This document shows positions 54,820-64,000 of a stretch of 64,000 nucleotides of DNA, in pieces (the stretch's first letter is position 1; the number at the start of each line of letters is the position of its first letter). Both the position numbers and the translations under genes were made by a program. This stretch comes from Arion vulgaris (Eukaryota > Mollusca > Gastropoda > Stylommatophora > Arionidae). The notes below the pieces were generated by a model, which was not told where the DNA came from, made no database searches, and saw only the letters and a list, made by a program, of their open reading frames with translations. The stretch lies in contig CM036762.1 of assembly GCA_020796225.1 (NCBI GenBank), forward strand, positions 16,358,786 to 16,422,785, given 5' to 3'.

Positions 54820-55047
54820 CAGTGTGTTGCTGGGGCTCGCAAGGGGAGCAAAGAATAGTAGCATTGGACGGCTGTGGTAGAGGCCTAGGGAGGCTACCCT
54901 AGTAAATAAAAGCGTTGCAGAAATCGGATGTGCTGGTCTACTTGTAGGCGCATTATGGCACACCGTACAATCGTTCTTAGGCTCGGATCACATACAAATC
55001 ATAAAGAGTGGTTAACAAGTGGTCGTTATGGAGCGTTCGATGAAATT
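54820..55047 (+). mobile_element. SINE family B with internal deletion
   Basis: GCTCGCAAGGGGAGCAAAGA then a deletion of the ATGTCGTAAGAGG module, then AGGCTACCCTAGTAAATAAA, CTACTTGTAGGCGCATTATG and GGAGCGTTCGATGAA. Confidence 0.82.
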
Positions 55048-55107
55048 TCCACTTGTGTTATTTGTTATTTATCTTTCTCTAGAAATTCTCGTATTTGTCT
55101 GTTATTT

Positions 55108-55400
55108 CTTCTTCTTCTTCATCACCTTTCAACTCCCAGCGGAGCACAGGTCTTCAACAAATCTGCCTTGATGGCCTCTACTGGAATGTTGTCTGGCCCA
55201 GCTGCATTTCTTTCAACTCCCAGCGGAGCACAGGTCTTCAACAAATCTGCCTTGATGGCCTCTACTGGAATGTTGTCTGGCCCAGCTGCATTTCTTTCAA
55301 CTCCCAGCGGAGCACAGGTCTTCAACAAATCTGCCTTGATGGCCTCTACTGGAATGTTGTCTGGCCCAGCTGCATTTCTTTCAATATTTGTAATTATTTG
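55108..55400 (-). mobile_element. LINE RT fragment with 84-bp in-frame triplication
   Basis: The minus frame encodes NAAGPDNIPVEAIKAD then LLKTCAPLGVER, the AGPD.IP motif at the start of the reverse-transcriptase domain. The 28-codon block occurs three times in perfect tandem (starts near 55126, 55210 and 55294). A diverged single copy of the CAPLGVE side is at 22845-22910. Confidence 0.88.
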
Positions 55401-55455
55401 CCATAGACCTCAAGCATAGAGAACCACTTTAAGAAAATGGAATGGATCTATAAAT

Positions 55456-55700
55456 CAGTGTTTCCCAGCCTTTTTTCAATGCCCCACCTAAGCTGTTCTA
55501 AAATTGCCCGGATGCTCCTATGTTACTCTACATGCATATATATATAAATAGATAAATATATAAAAATATATAAATGATAAGCTATAAATAGATATATAAA
55601 TATAAAAATATATAATAGATAAATATATAAATATTATACATAAATGCATATTTAAATCCTTAACAATCAAATTGCCTGGATGGCCAATTTGGAAACACTG
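55456..55700 (+). mobile_element. hAT-like MITE 4 (probable)
   Basis: Ends CAGTGTTTCCCAGCC and TTTGGAAACACTG are inverted and hAT-like. Flanks CTATAAAT and CTAAATAG do not match as a clean 8-bp duplication. The interior is AT-rich with ATATAAATA-like repeats. Confidence 0.65.
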
Positions 55701-56539
55701 CTAAATAGACTGAGCGAGCCTTCTTGAGACTGAAAGATGTTAAACTATACTGCGAAGTTTAAAAACAGCAGAGACTGGAAAAGTACTAGCAACTGTTGAG
55801 GCCATGTTCCACGACAAGCGGAGAGAGAAGATGAGGAAAAGGAGGATCTAATTGATCGTATGTATGGCTATTATTGTACAGGTGTTCAACTTAAAGCAGG
55901 CCCAGTGATAAATAATTGCCAGGTACGCATTTCATCTCGTCTACTATTTGAACTGGTTCTGGCTAGCTGTCACGTCATTTGTTCATCGTCCCTTCCGCAC
56001 AAGTCTTCACAACACAACTGACCTATATGTCATAAATGAACCTTCCATTCATACTAATAGATTGCTCATTCACAGTCTGCTTTTGTTCAACACCCTGTAG
56101 CTCTTCTTCAACAATCCCTTTTTCTCTTGAAATATGTCTATACTTCAATGTTGTTCTGGAACTTCACTGTCTTTTGTAGCTCATACAGAGTCCGTAGTTC
56201 GTCGAGTCCATTATTGTAGTTTTATACACATGATGAGTGCCGTCTACACAATAATGTTATCGTAAACCTTCGCTCTCTCTGAATTAATTTGATTCAACTT
56301 TAGTCTTCACAAACGCACTGAGGGCATCTGCAGGGGCTTTTCATCTGAGCACTTAAAAAAAAAAAAGCGTGAAGTAAATAGTTTTAAGAACCCAGGGAAG
56401 CAACGGAGCAGATGAATAAGGTGAATAAATAGACTGTAAAGAAATATTAAGGGCCTCCGAACAAAAACACAAATTTACCAAATACAATATTCGAACAACA
56501 AAAATGTATTTCTTACGGTCCCTATTGCCTAGTCCTGTG
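55701..56539. other. No gene recognised
   Basis: Possible very old LINE residue near 56030-56280 (minus) but frames are too broken to show it. Otherwise unremarkable. Confidence 0.4.
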
Positions 56540-56550
56540 GACGAGCGTGT

Positions 56551-56759
56551 GTTTTTTTAAAAAAACCGATCCAGAAGCATTTGAGCTTTTAGCTCTTGGG
56601 CTCGGTGCCATGGACATCGTAACCCTTCGGTTCGGTGCAAAAACACCATAAATCTGGAGAACCTGTGGCTTTTCTTCCAGTCCGGGGAATTGAGCCCGCA
56701 CTCACAGAGGACGTGTCACCCGTCGTCCAACGTGCTACGAACACGCTGGGCAGGCGGGC
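56551..56759 (-). mobile_element. tRNA-derived SINE I with TSD
   Basis: CCGATCCAGAAGCATTTGAG to CACGCTGGGCAGGCGGGC. Exact 11-bp duplication GACGAGCGTGT at 56540-56550 and 56760-56770. Confidence 0.92.
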
Positions 56760-56770
56760 GACGAGCGTGT

Positions 56771-57189
56771 TTCAAAGCTGGCTCTCCAAAACAAGGGCTT
56801 TGCATAGTCGTGTCTTCTTTAAACAGCATCGACTTCAGAACACAGAAAATCAGGTCAGATTCGATTGAACACATGCGATAAGCTTTGTGTATGTGTATAT
56901 ATGAGACAAAACAACATCATAAGAAAAATCATCAGTAGGAATAGTCAAAAGAATAGAAGAAAGACAAAATAAAGGTTTACCGAAAGATGCGCATACATAA
57001 AGAAGCACTGATTTGTCAGAGGTTGTCAGAACACACATAAGTGATGTTGACTTACGTTTGTGATGAGTAAATAGAAGCAGAATGTGTGTTTAATGTTTGC
57101 TTGGACAGAAATAGAAAGTTCGTTTCTGTTATTAGTCCTTGTCTTTCTCTGCATGTGTTTCCTCTTGTTTTGTTCCGCATGTGTTTTTG
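56771..57189. other. No gene recognised
   Basis: Short ORFs without motifs; no repeat identified. Confidence 0.45.
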
Positions 57190-57232
57190 TTGGGGGATAT
57201 TGGAAGAGGTAGAGTCTTCGCGATGGATAGGA

Positions 57233-57397
57233 TCAGTGGCGGCTCGTGATCATTTTTTTGGTGGGGCCAGACAGAAATTTTCGGAAAAATCATGGTTTCG
57301 GTTAGGATATATTTTAATGTATAAAATAATATATACACGTTAAACCTTATTTATGGTGGGGCCCGCCCCATTGGCCCTTAATGACGAGCCGCCACTG
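57233..57397 (+). mobile_element. hAT-like MITE 1 nested in a LINE, with TSD
   Basis: 165 bp with near-perfect inverted ends CAGTGGCGGCTCGT and ACGAGCCGCCACTG. Duplication GATAGGAT (57225-57232) versus GATAGGAC (57398-57405); the LINE consensus reads GATAGGAC, so the left copy has mutated. Confidence 0.95.
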
Positions 57398-57543
57398 GAT
57401 AGGACATACTTTTAGAAGACCGACCGGAAGCATTGCAAGACAGGCACTGTTTTGGAACCCGCAGGGAAAGAGGAGTAGGGAAGGCCTAGACAGACCTGGA
57501 GAAGAGAGCTGGAGGCGGATGTTAAAAGGATAAGTAAAACATG

Positions 57544-57791
57544 TGAGCGTCTGTAGCTCAAGCGGTAGTGAGCTCGATCACAGACCCAAGCGTACCTGGT
57601 TCAAACCCCACGGTGGACAAGTTTGAAGCAAATTCTTTACCGTGGGATTTTTACGAAAGGTAAAATAGACCTCACTGTTCAGAAAGCAATGGCAAACTAC
57701 TGAACGTATAAGTGGGGCCTAGAAAATCAACGACTTGTTTACTGTGGTTGATGACTACGTCCTTTGGGATATGCCACGATTTTCGATTTCG
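57544..57791 (+). mobile_element. tRNA-derived SINE L nested in a LINE, with TSD
   Basis: Head GTCTGTAGCTCAAGCGG (box A) and GGTTCAAACCCC (box B), core CTGTTCAGAAAGCAATGGC then AAACTACTGAACG. Duplication AAAACATG at 57536-57543 and 57792-57799. Confidence 0.9.
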
Positions 57792-57808
57792 AAAACATGG
57801 AAAGAATT

Positions 57809-58067
57809 AAAGGTTTAAAACCGAAGGATTGACTTCATTGCACCGGGTTTTACCCCATATGGCTCAGTCCTCTCCGCAGAACTGGCACGCAACCTGCCGA
57901 GAGTATTGCACAAAGCACGAACTCCGTAGCTCCAGCACAATCCTCGAGGCCTTTCTGGAAAAACTGCACTCGTGAACAGAATGGCAGCGGTCCGACTCGA
58001 ACCCACTGACCTTCGACTCACACTGCAAAGGGCTTAACCACTTAGCCACAGAGACCCCCACAGAGAC
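57809..58067 (-). mobile_element. tRNA-derived SINE F nested in a LINE, with TSD
   Basis: The minus-strand head GTCTCTGTGGCTAAGTGGTT (box A) and GTGGGTTCGAGTC (box B), then the F body. Duplication CATGGAAAGAATT (57796-57808) versus CATGGAAAAAATT (58068-58080). Confidence 0.9.
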
Positions 58068-58227
58068 CATGGAAAAAATTGGAAGGGATGGCAGGAGAGA
58101 GGAAGAGCTGGTAGAAGTTTGTTGAAGACCTGTGCTCTGTTGGGAGTTGAAAGTTGAAGAAGAAGAAGAAGGACTTGTCTGTGTGTTTGTAAGTTAGTTT
58201 ATTATCATTGTTTCTTTTAGCAGAGAC

Positions 58228-58273
<46 letters not shown>

Positions 58274-58350
58274 CTATCGTTATTGCACTTCGGTGAATAA
58301 TCATGTGTGCTCCGATCTCTTTCTTACACAAACACAAGAATATCTTAGCG
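58228..58350 (-). mobile_element. SINE N copy with (TTGA)n tract
   Basis: An ATTG tetranucleotide tract at 58229-58271, then TTATTGCACTTCGGTGAATA and CTCTTTCTTACACAAACACA as at 15935-16160. Confidence 0.65.
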
Positions 58351-58450
58351 GTAGTGAGAGTTCTGCTTTGTGTAATACTCTATGTTGGTGGAGTGTCATT
58401 TCTGCGGAGAGCAACCAAACCATTTGGGAAAACCCGATGCAGTTTTGTTT
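58351..58450 (+). mobile_element. SINE F body fragment
   Basis: GTGTAATACTCTATGTTGG, GTCATTTCTGCGGAGAGCAA and CATTTGGGAAAACCCGATGC match the F body in plus orientation. Confidence 0.65.
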
Positions 58451-59329
58451 GTTATCTAGAGAATTAAAGCCTCTTTAATGGGGGGATTCGATAGTGTGGG
58501 GATCATGAAGCTATTTTCGTTGTTTTCATATTAATGTAAAATTTGTATAGCCATTTTGAAAGATTATAACTTAGAAGAGTAGACAAAAATTAGTTTTAAA
58601 AAAATGTCAAAGTGTTGCCATGGAAACAATACAAAATGGCCGCCAAAAACAAAATTTCAAATCCCTAAGGCTCGGAATCAAATGAATGTCAATGAATTCT
58701 GCTTTAACTCTAAGGTGCTCAATTGTAATATCTAAAATATATTAAATATTACATTTTAAAAATAAATATTTGGTAAAAATGCCCTCAAAATTCGGTCAAA
58801 AGAAGCTGTTTTGGGAGGGGGGTGTTTACCCAAACCCAAACAAGAGGCGAGGAACGCCCCTTTCAATCTAAGAAAAAGTATTTTGTGGTTATATCAGAGT
58901 GTGCCGGCCAACAAACATTTATTTTTAATGTAACTCCTTTCCGAGATCAGACTTTTTAAAAAAAAAAATGAAAACAACATTGGCTATGTTTGTTTTATTT
59001 GAAATAAAATCCCCTTAAGCCAAACATGTTCTTTTTACATTAAGAAAGAGTCTTGTTATATGTGTTGGACCATGTCAACTTGAAAGATAAGAATTAATTT
59101 CTTGAGGATAATTTTAGAAGTTGAACAATATTGTATCGGATATGTGTGTTGCGACCTTACGTCAATCAATAATGTGCCATCTCCACACTACAGGCAGATG
59201 TAATGGCTCTCCACACGGCGTATCGACATGAAACAGGTTCTGTACCTTGTCCCGACAGTACACTGTCGATGTCAGACTATGTTGTCGAGTGTTGTATGTC
59301 AGACTGTTGTATGTCAACTTTTTATGCCC
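58451..59329. other. No gene recognised
   Basis: AT-rich. Contains CCATGGAAACAATACAAAATG and a short G-rich stretch (GGGAGGGGGGTGTT at 58815). Not shared with other parts of the window. Confidence 0.45.
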
Positions 59330-59590
59330 CTTCAATTTTCTCATGATCCTCTACCAATTGAATATATATCTTCCTATTACTTTGTTCCCACATTCCTTCC
59401 ATACTGGTTTTCAACATGGTGTCGCGACTTTTAATGTGACCAAAATATCTGAAGTTTTCCCATTTCTATCTCCCACCCTGAGCAGTTGACTGTACATTCA
59501 CTACTCCTCTGGTTTTTGTAGTTCACCTTTTGCGTGAACGACCTTTCGCTTTGTATCCACTACATATACGTGACCTATTCATATCGTGCA
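59330..59590 (-). mobile_element. LINE fragments (two adjacent), minus strand
   Basis: 59330-59470 encodes FGHIKSRDTMLKTSMEGMWE on the minus strand. 59515-59585 matches the YKAKGRPRK region of LINE group 3 (CTTTCGCTTTGTATCCACTA). Both are short. Confidence 0.6.
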
Positions 59591-59996
59591 ATCAATCGAT
59601 TGATCCACATATGACCTTTGTGCGATCTTTGACTAACATTCCATGGTCAATAAATATTTGGACCAGACAATAAAATGAATTTGACAACAGGCTAAATTAA
59701 GTTACACGAGTTACTAAATAAGACCAAAGTAGAATCAAGTCTGTAATGACATTCAACTGTCCCTTCGACCTGGCCAGCGTCAAGCTTAAACATGGTCAGA
59801 AATTAAATGAACTCACTCGATGCGAGAGAAACAATTCCGATAATGTTTCTGGCGTTGGATATTTACGTGTCATTTTGTTTCACTTTGGATGTTAATTTCG
59901 TTTGATTGTATCGTTACTTATTTGCGTGAAACGTAAGCCAATTTAGAAGAAATTATAAGAATATTTTCATTTTGAGAATCTTTTTTTCTTGTTCTT

Positions 59997-60033
<37 letters not shown>

Positions 60034-60215
60034 CTCTGTCTCCGAAAATATCATCATTAAACAGCTTGTCGTGAGAAATCTGTGTAACCATAGCAATCAA
60101 TATGAATTTCTCTCTCTCTCTCTCATATGCCAGATGTCTGTTAAGGTAGTAAATGTTTTAAGCTCAGGGCAAGCTGATAATGAACTACAAGAAATAGCAC
60201 GTACACTTGGTTTAA
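59591..60215. other. No gene recognised; (CT)n at 59998-60030
   Basis: A TCTC microsatellite and a second short CT run at 60109-60125. Flanking ORFs are driven by it. Confidence 0.6.
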
Positions 60216-60480
60216 CATAAATCAATTTTTACTATTGAGTTAACTAATGAAAAAAGCAATTGCTGAGTTAACTAATGCAATTGTAACAATTTACTATTGA
60301 GTTAACTTGCAATTGGGAAAATAATTACCACGGTTAACTAATAAATAATTTACTATATTGAGTTAACTAATGAAATAATACTGGTAACAACAATTTTTAC
60401 TATTGAGTTAACTAATGAAATAACACCGGTAACAATAATTTTACCACTGAGTTAACTAATGACATAATACAATATCAAGA
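60216..60480. repeat. Irregular 40-60-bp tandem repeat, about 6 copies
   Basis: TTTACTATTGAGTTAACTAA then TGAAATAATAC.GGTAACAA, with unit lengths varying by internal deletions. GTTAAC is in every unit. Confidence 0.88.
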
Positions 60481-60555
60481 CTACACTAAATAAACACGGA
60501 TTTAACACAACAATGGCGACTCATCTGGCCCTGGAACTCAAATTAAAGCTCCCAC

Positions 60556-60990
60556 CCCTACGCTGATGTACGGAAATCTACTAATCTGAGATGGTCAGAC
60601 CAGATCTGGAGACAACCGTGGTAGGCTGCGGTGATACTAAGTAAATTGGCATTTAATGACAAAGACGCCCGCGTGCCCAGCGTGTTCGTAGCGCGTTGGA
60701 CTGTGGGTGACTAGCCCCTCTGTGTGTACGGGTTCAATTCCGTGGGCAGGCAGAAAAAGCCACAGATTCCCCAGATTCACGGTGTTCGTGGCACCGAACC
60801 GAAGGGTTAGATGGGCCAGACCAGATCTGGAGACAACCAGTGCTTCGTGATCGGAAAAAATGACAAAGACACGTGTGTATTGTATCACATAAGTAAGCTC
60901 AAATTAAATTAAATATAAAACTAACAATAATCCCACGTTTCGATCATGGATCTTTATCAAGAAGACACATAGACACAATAAACACTAAAT
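60556..60990 (-). repeat. Repeat family E, minus-strand copy split by SINE I
   Basis: GTACGGAAATCTACTAATCT, CAGACCAGATCTGGAGACAA and CCGTGGTAGGCTGCGGTGAT up to 60666, then resuming GACACGTGTGTATTGTATCA to CACAATAAACACTAAATAAA. Collinear with 17903-18135 reversed. Confidence 0.82.
60667..60858 (+). mobile_element. tRNA-derived SINE I with a foreign internal patch
   Basis: Head GCGTGTTCGTAGCGCGTTGG, box B GGTTCAATTCC, then AACCGAAGGGTTA. The normal body is then replaced (about 60808-60838) by GATGGGCCAGACCAGATCTG and GAGACAAC, after which the SINE end GTGCTTCGTGATCGG resumes. Exact 12-bp duplication AATGACAAAGAC at 60655-60666 and 60859-60870. Confidence 0.9.
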
Positions 60991-61619
60991 AAACTAGAAC
61001 ATAGATATAAATAGGAAGGATAACTGGAGATTTGATACGCTTAGCGGCAAGAGTGGACAACCAATTCCATCATCCATCTTGGGAAAGAGAATAGACATTA
61101 GTACTACAATATAAATACTACAATTATTGAGTTTGAGTATTACTAAATTGTAGAAAAATAATCTAAATGACATATTACACAAACAAGAAATGTAAGAACC
61201 CCGGATGTAGATGTATATTGTATAAAAAAGACGGTTCGCTAACAACCACTTGAGATATAAGTGTTGTGTTTCTTAGATATAAGGTGACATGGCGCGTATC
61301 ATTTACCAGCTGTTGTTCTGCTGAGATATTGGATTTGTATGTGTACGTTATATATTATGTGTTAGATTATCGTGTATAGAAACAATATAAAAAACATCAC
61401 ATCAGGCACTGTTCATGAACACATATTCTACAATTTATAAGATATATACATTGATATTTAAATACGATATGATATGCAAGCGGTTTATTCTTCCTTGTTC
61501 GCTTTGAGACTGTTTGTGATTAAGTTGTGTCGTCGTAGTCTGTAACAATGCTTCCATTTCTAAATAGTTTGGATACGACAAGTAACATGAATTTTCAGCT
61601 TGCATTTTTGTATGTTTGG
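60991..61619. other. No gene recognised
   Basis: AT-rich. The ORF starting at 61548 is hydrophobic but runs into the palindromic repeat and has no domain. Confidence 0.45.
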
Positions 61620-61694
61620 ATTGGGTTCGCTTTTGCCTTCCTGCTTAGTCAAACTACAGTTGTACAGTCTGTTACCAGTGTATTTGCTTTGCCA

Positions 61695-61760
61695 CGGTTG
61701 TCTCCAGATCTGGTTTTGTCTGACCACCTCAGATCTGTAGATTTCTGTACATTGCCTTCT
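61695..61760 (+). repeat. Repeat family E fragment
   Basis: ACGGTTGTCTCCAGATCTGG then ACCACCTCAGATCTGTAGAT and TTCTGTACAT. It forms the junction of the adjacent palindrome. Confidence 0.7.
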
Positions 61761-61959
61761 TGCTTAGCCAAACTACAGTTGTACAGTCTGTTACCAGTGT
61801 GTTTGCTTTGCCTTCTTGCTTAGCCAAACTACAGTGGTACAGCCTGTTATCAGTGTACCACTGTACCACTGTAGTTTGGCTAAGCAAGGAGGCAAAGCAA
61901 ACACACTGGTAACAGGCTGTACCACTGTAGTTTGACTAAGCAAGAAGGCGATGTACAGA
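61743..61959. repeat. Near-perfect palindrome, arms about 98 bp, loop about 20 bp
   Basis: Left arm 61743-61841 and right arm 61862-61959 are inverted copies with few mismatches. Each arm contains CTTGCTTAGCCAAACTACAG twice (once as a TTAGTC variant). A further direct copy of this block lies at about 61640-61690. Confidence 0.9.
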
Positions 61960-62035
61960 AGGCCAGTATACTGGCTTTGCGTCATCTTAAAAAGAAACAC
62001 CGTTGGCCAGTATATCAGCTTAGAAGCTAGAAAGG
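61960..62035 (-). mobile_element. Short LINE group 8-like fragment
   Basis: CCAGTATACTGGCTTTGCG then TCATCTTAAAAA match 42068-42130, next to the RT end there. Confidence 0.55.
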
Positions 62036-62404
62036 GTTAAGTGAATCTTGTGAAATTGTTTATTTAAATATTACATTTTTATACTTGACGTGGCCTGTTG
62101 GAGAATTGGTATTGCCCAAACGGTTTGTCAAACAACAAGTCGTATTGTAAGAGTTAACACCACCGACTTAAAGTATACATCCTTGACATTTTTGTTGTTC
62201 TCAGTTAATTATGTAGAGTATTTTTTTGTATTTACCTAGAGGAGATATATCGGTACAGCGCAACAAAATCTACCTTTATGTTTGTTTTTGTTACGGTCCT
62301 TGTGATCTGTTATACAGTTCCGGTTTCCTGTTGCACTTTTTTCCTTTCACAGTAATTTGTTTTGCTTTCTGACACGAGTTTATGTATTTTAATTATACGT
62401 TTGT
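62036..62404. other. No gene recognised
   Basis: Unique-looking AT-rich sequence. Confidence 0.45.
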
Positions 62405-62540
62405 TCTGTGTAGGATGGGTTAGTGTAATGCGTAAGCGTTAGACTATCGGCTCGGACCCAAGAGAGTTGTAGGTTCAATTCCACACGTGTAGAAACGAAT
62501 TGGCCATCCTACCTCATGCACACACACACACACACACACT
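62405..62540 (+). mobile_element. tRNA-like SINE G with (CA)n
   Basis: AGTGTAATGCGTAAGCGTTA (box A region) and GTAGGTTCAATTCCACAC (box B), then CATCCTACCTCATGCA and a CA tract at 62514-62538. Confidence 0.65.
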
Positions 62541-62569
62541 CTCTCTGGGTTTTTTTAAAACTCGAATTG

Positions 62570-62775
62570 GGGTATAAACCCTCAACCAACTCATGCCAAG
62601 TCTTCTTATCTCTAGCTATCGTCTGCAGCTCCCACCAGCTCTTCTTTATAGTGATCTCTGCCTCCAAATCTCGTCTCCGTGCATTTCTCGGTCTCCCCTT
62701 CTTTCGCTGTCCTCTGCGGGTTCCAGAAAAGGACTCATCTTGTTATATTCCCCTCCGGTTTTCGTTATGCACACT
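62570..62775 (-). mobile_element. LINE group 1 3' tail fragment
   Basis: CCAACTCATGCCAAGTCTTC, CTCTTCTTTATAGTGATCTC and CTTTCGCTGTCCTCTGCGGG are the reverse of 39660-39800. The satellite seed is shortened here to TTTATAGTGATCTC. Confidence 0.88.
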
Positions 62776-63500
62776 AGGGCCTAGCAAATGAAGTAACTGG
62801 CACTTCATATCTTCAAGTCTGACAAGGCTACAGGAAATTGTATCTATTTTGTCCTGTACATTTTGAGTATGTTCTCTTTCCCTGACCAGGAAGATTTGTA
62901 CGCTGTTTTGTTGTTTACTTTCGAAGGTGCCCAAGAAGAAAATGGATGGAGGACATTCGAGATATATTTCAGCCACTTGGCATAACTATAATCATTGACA
63001 CACTTCGGCTGCTTAATCATCAAATATCCCTCCACACGACGCTTAGCGAGAAAAGTGGAAACATATACAGACACAGAGGCGGATGGACTAACAGAAAGAC
63101 AAGCAGATATATAAATATACGGATATATAGATTTTTCAGAGAGACAGAAAAACAGATGGACAGATGTAGTGGCTTTTTTTTTACTTTGAGACGCTGATAT
63201 CTGTCCCTTTTGGTTCGACACATCCGTTTTCAGTACATTTTTGACACTGGGTTTGTCTTTCCTTCTTCGATCCCTACTCTGTTAGTTATACTGCAGTGTT
63301 GAAGCATGTTATCATGACCACTACTTGGATGCGGAGTAGAGTCTTTGTTAGTTCTGATTCGCTGATTCTTTCTTCTGCCATCTTATTCACTAAAATATTG
63401 GCCTCTTTGTGTATATAAATATATGTTTCATAAATACTGTTTGACTGTTTATCTATGCACCGTATGGACAAATATTGCTCATTTCTTACTGTACCAAACT
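62776..63500. other. No gene recognised
   Basis: Contains a degenerate AGACAGA/GATATA purine-rich stretch near 63060-63160. ORFs are motif-free. Confidence 0.45.
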
Positions 63501-63504
63501 TAGT

Positions 63505-63810
63505 CTCTCTCTCGCGATCGTTCTTAAGCCGTTTTTATCATTCTATTGTGGTATATAAACAGTCAAACATCAAGAACGGAATGTACATGCACAGCCTTCA
63601 GTACCAATTGGAGCTCAAGTGCTTATCTTTCGGTGGTGTGTTCGATTTCAGCCAGTGTTTACTGGGTTCGCTCTCCGTTAGCCTGTTGCTGTCCCCAGTC
63701 AAAACTCACAAGGCAGCAGGCTGTTATTTTCTTTCAGGGCAGCGACCCGTAGACGACCTGCCCTCCCGGGCATATGAGCGTCATCTGCCCAGCCCAAACT
63801 TAGTTTAAAA
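63505..63810 (-). mobile_element. Family C retroposon copy, tail-proximal part
   Basis: GATCGTTCTTAAGCCGTTTT, TATAAACAGTCAAACATC, GCACAGCCTTCAGTACCAAT and TTCGATTTCAGCCAG match 12035-12180. Beyond about 63670 similarity to the first copy fades. Nothing is recognised from 63811 to 64000. Confidence 0.72.
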
Positions 63811-64000
63811 CTCTTTTCCCATCAACATAATAATCTAGTCACATCGGAATTTCCCATCAACAAATTTCTTGATATAATCTCAACAAACTTTACAAAAATA
63901 TACCGTTTCGGTGAAAAGTGGTTTCAACAGTTGAACTGTCAGTATTCTTCTATTGAAATGTTGACAAAAACACACTTTGTCTTCGTAGGTGTGAAAAATA

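Larger units (their letters stand above)
57190..58172 (+). mobile_element. LINE group 1 fragment with three nested insertions and (GAA)n tail
   Basis: Three pieces are collinear with 39600-39840: 57190-57232; 57398-57543 ([18 protein letters not shown]); and about 58081-58172 (GAAGGGATGGCAGGAGAGAG to GTTGAAAGTTGAAGAAGAAG). They are separated by a MITE, SINE L and SINE F. The element ends in GAAGAAGAAGAAG, showing the tail type of this LINE. Confidence 0.9.

Noticed and set aside
57544..57620. tRNA gene at the head of SINE L
   Set aside because: Box A and B are present, but acceptor and D stems do not pair properly and the sequence continues into a SINE body.
59918..60220. Ser/Leu-rich or Arg/Glu-rich ORFs
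   Set aside because: Produced by the (CT)n microsatellite.
61548..61823. Hydrophobic 91-residue ORF as a secreted or membrane protein
   Set aside because: Its second half is the palindromic repeat and family E; no transcript signal.

Overview
This is a eukaryotic nuclear window, AT-rich and almost entirely repetitive. Nothing in it is bacterial, viral or CRISPR-like. Non-LTR retrotransposon remnants, several SINE families with box A/B heads or (GAA)n tails, hAT-like MITEs with 8-bp target duplications, a nuclear tRNA-Glu gene and one long exon ending in a GTAAGT donor point to an invertebrate animal. A gastropod mollusc is my best guess, from the general style of the repeats only, and is held at low confidence. 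Only two conventional genes can be supported: tRNA-Glu(UUC) at 43428-43499 (minus strand, with a pol III terminator) and a 271-codon first coding exon at 47006-47818 (plus strand) whose product I do not recognise. Its downstream exons are not seen, so the rest of the window on that side may be intron.

Layout. Positions 1-10181 are a satellite of 17/18-bp monomers. It runs without a break into a minus-strand LINE 3' fragment (10165-10435), and the monomer is identical to 17 bases of that LINE family, so the satellite appears to be a LINE-seeded expansion. From 10.4 to 16.4 kb there are nested SINEs, a 1.3-kb (GAA)n-tailed retroposon and LINE tails. From 16.7 to 33.6 kb, tandem arrays (29, 17, 10, 35, 43, 61, 29, 22 and 15 bp) alternate with LINE, SINE and MITE copies. 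From 34.4 to 42.8 kb there are LINE fragments carrying nested SINEs. Among them is a 65-bp array (37919-39074) whose origin can be read from the sequence: a LINE tail inserted into a SINE and placed a GAAGAAG tract on each side of a SINE segment, which then amplified. From 43 to 47 kb lie the tRNA gene, MITEs and the exon. From 48.5 to 64 kb there are further nested LINE/SINE/MITE composites, including a LINE at 57.2-58.2 kb holding three separate insertions, and a palindrome with arms of about 98 bp (61743-61959).

How the parts relate. Four or more SINE-like families (called A, B, C and D here) and several LINE 3' ends share a (GAA)n tail, which suggests a common LINE mobilisation machinery. 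Insertions often sit inside other insertions, and many keep exact 8-13 bp target duplications, so relative ages can be read. At least five tandem arrays lie inside, or are seeded by, transposable-element sequence. That is the most interesting theme of the window. Almost all translatable frames other than the exon at 47006 are products of repeat periodicity or fragments of retrotransposon reverse-transcriptase C-termini. Family letters and LINE group numbers are labels of convenience, not database names.
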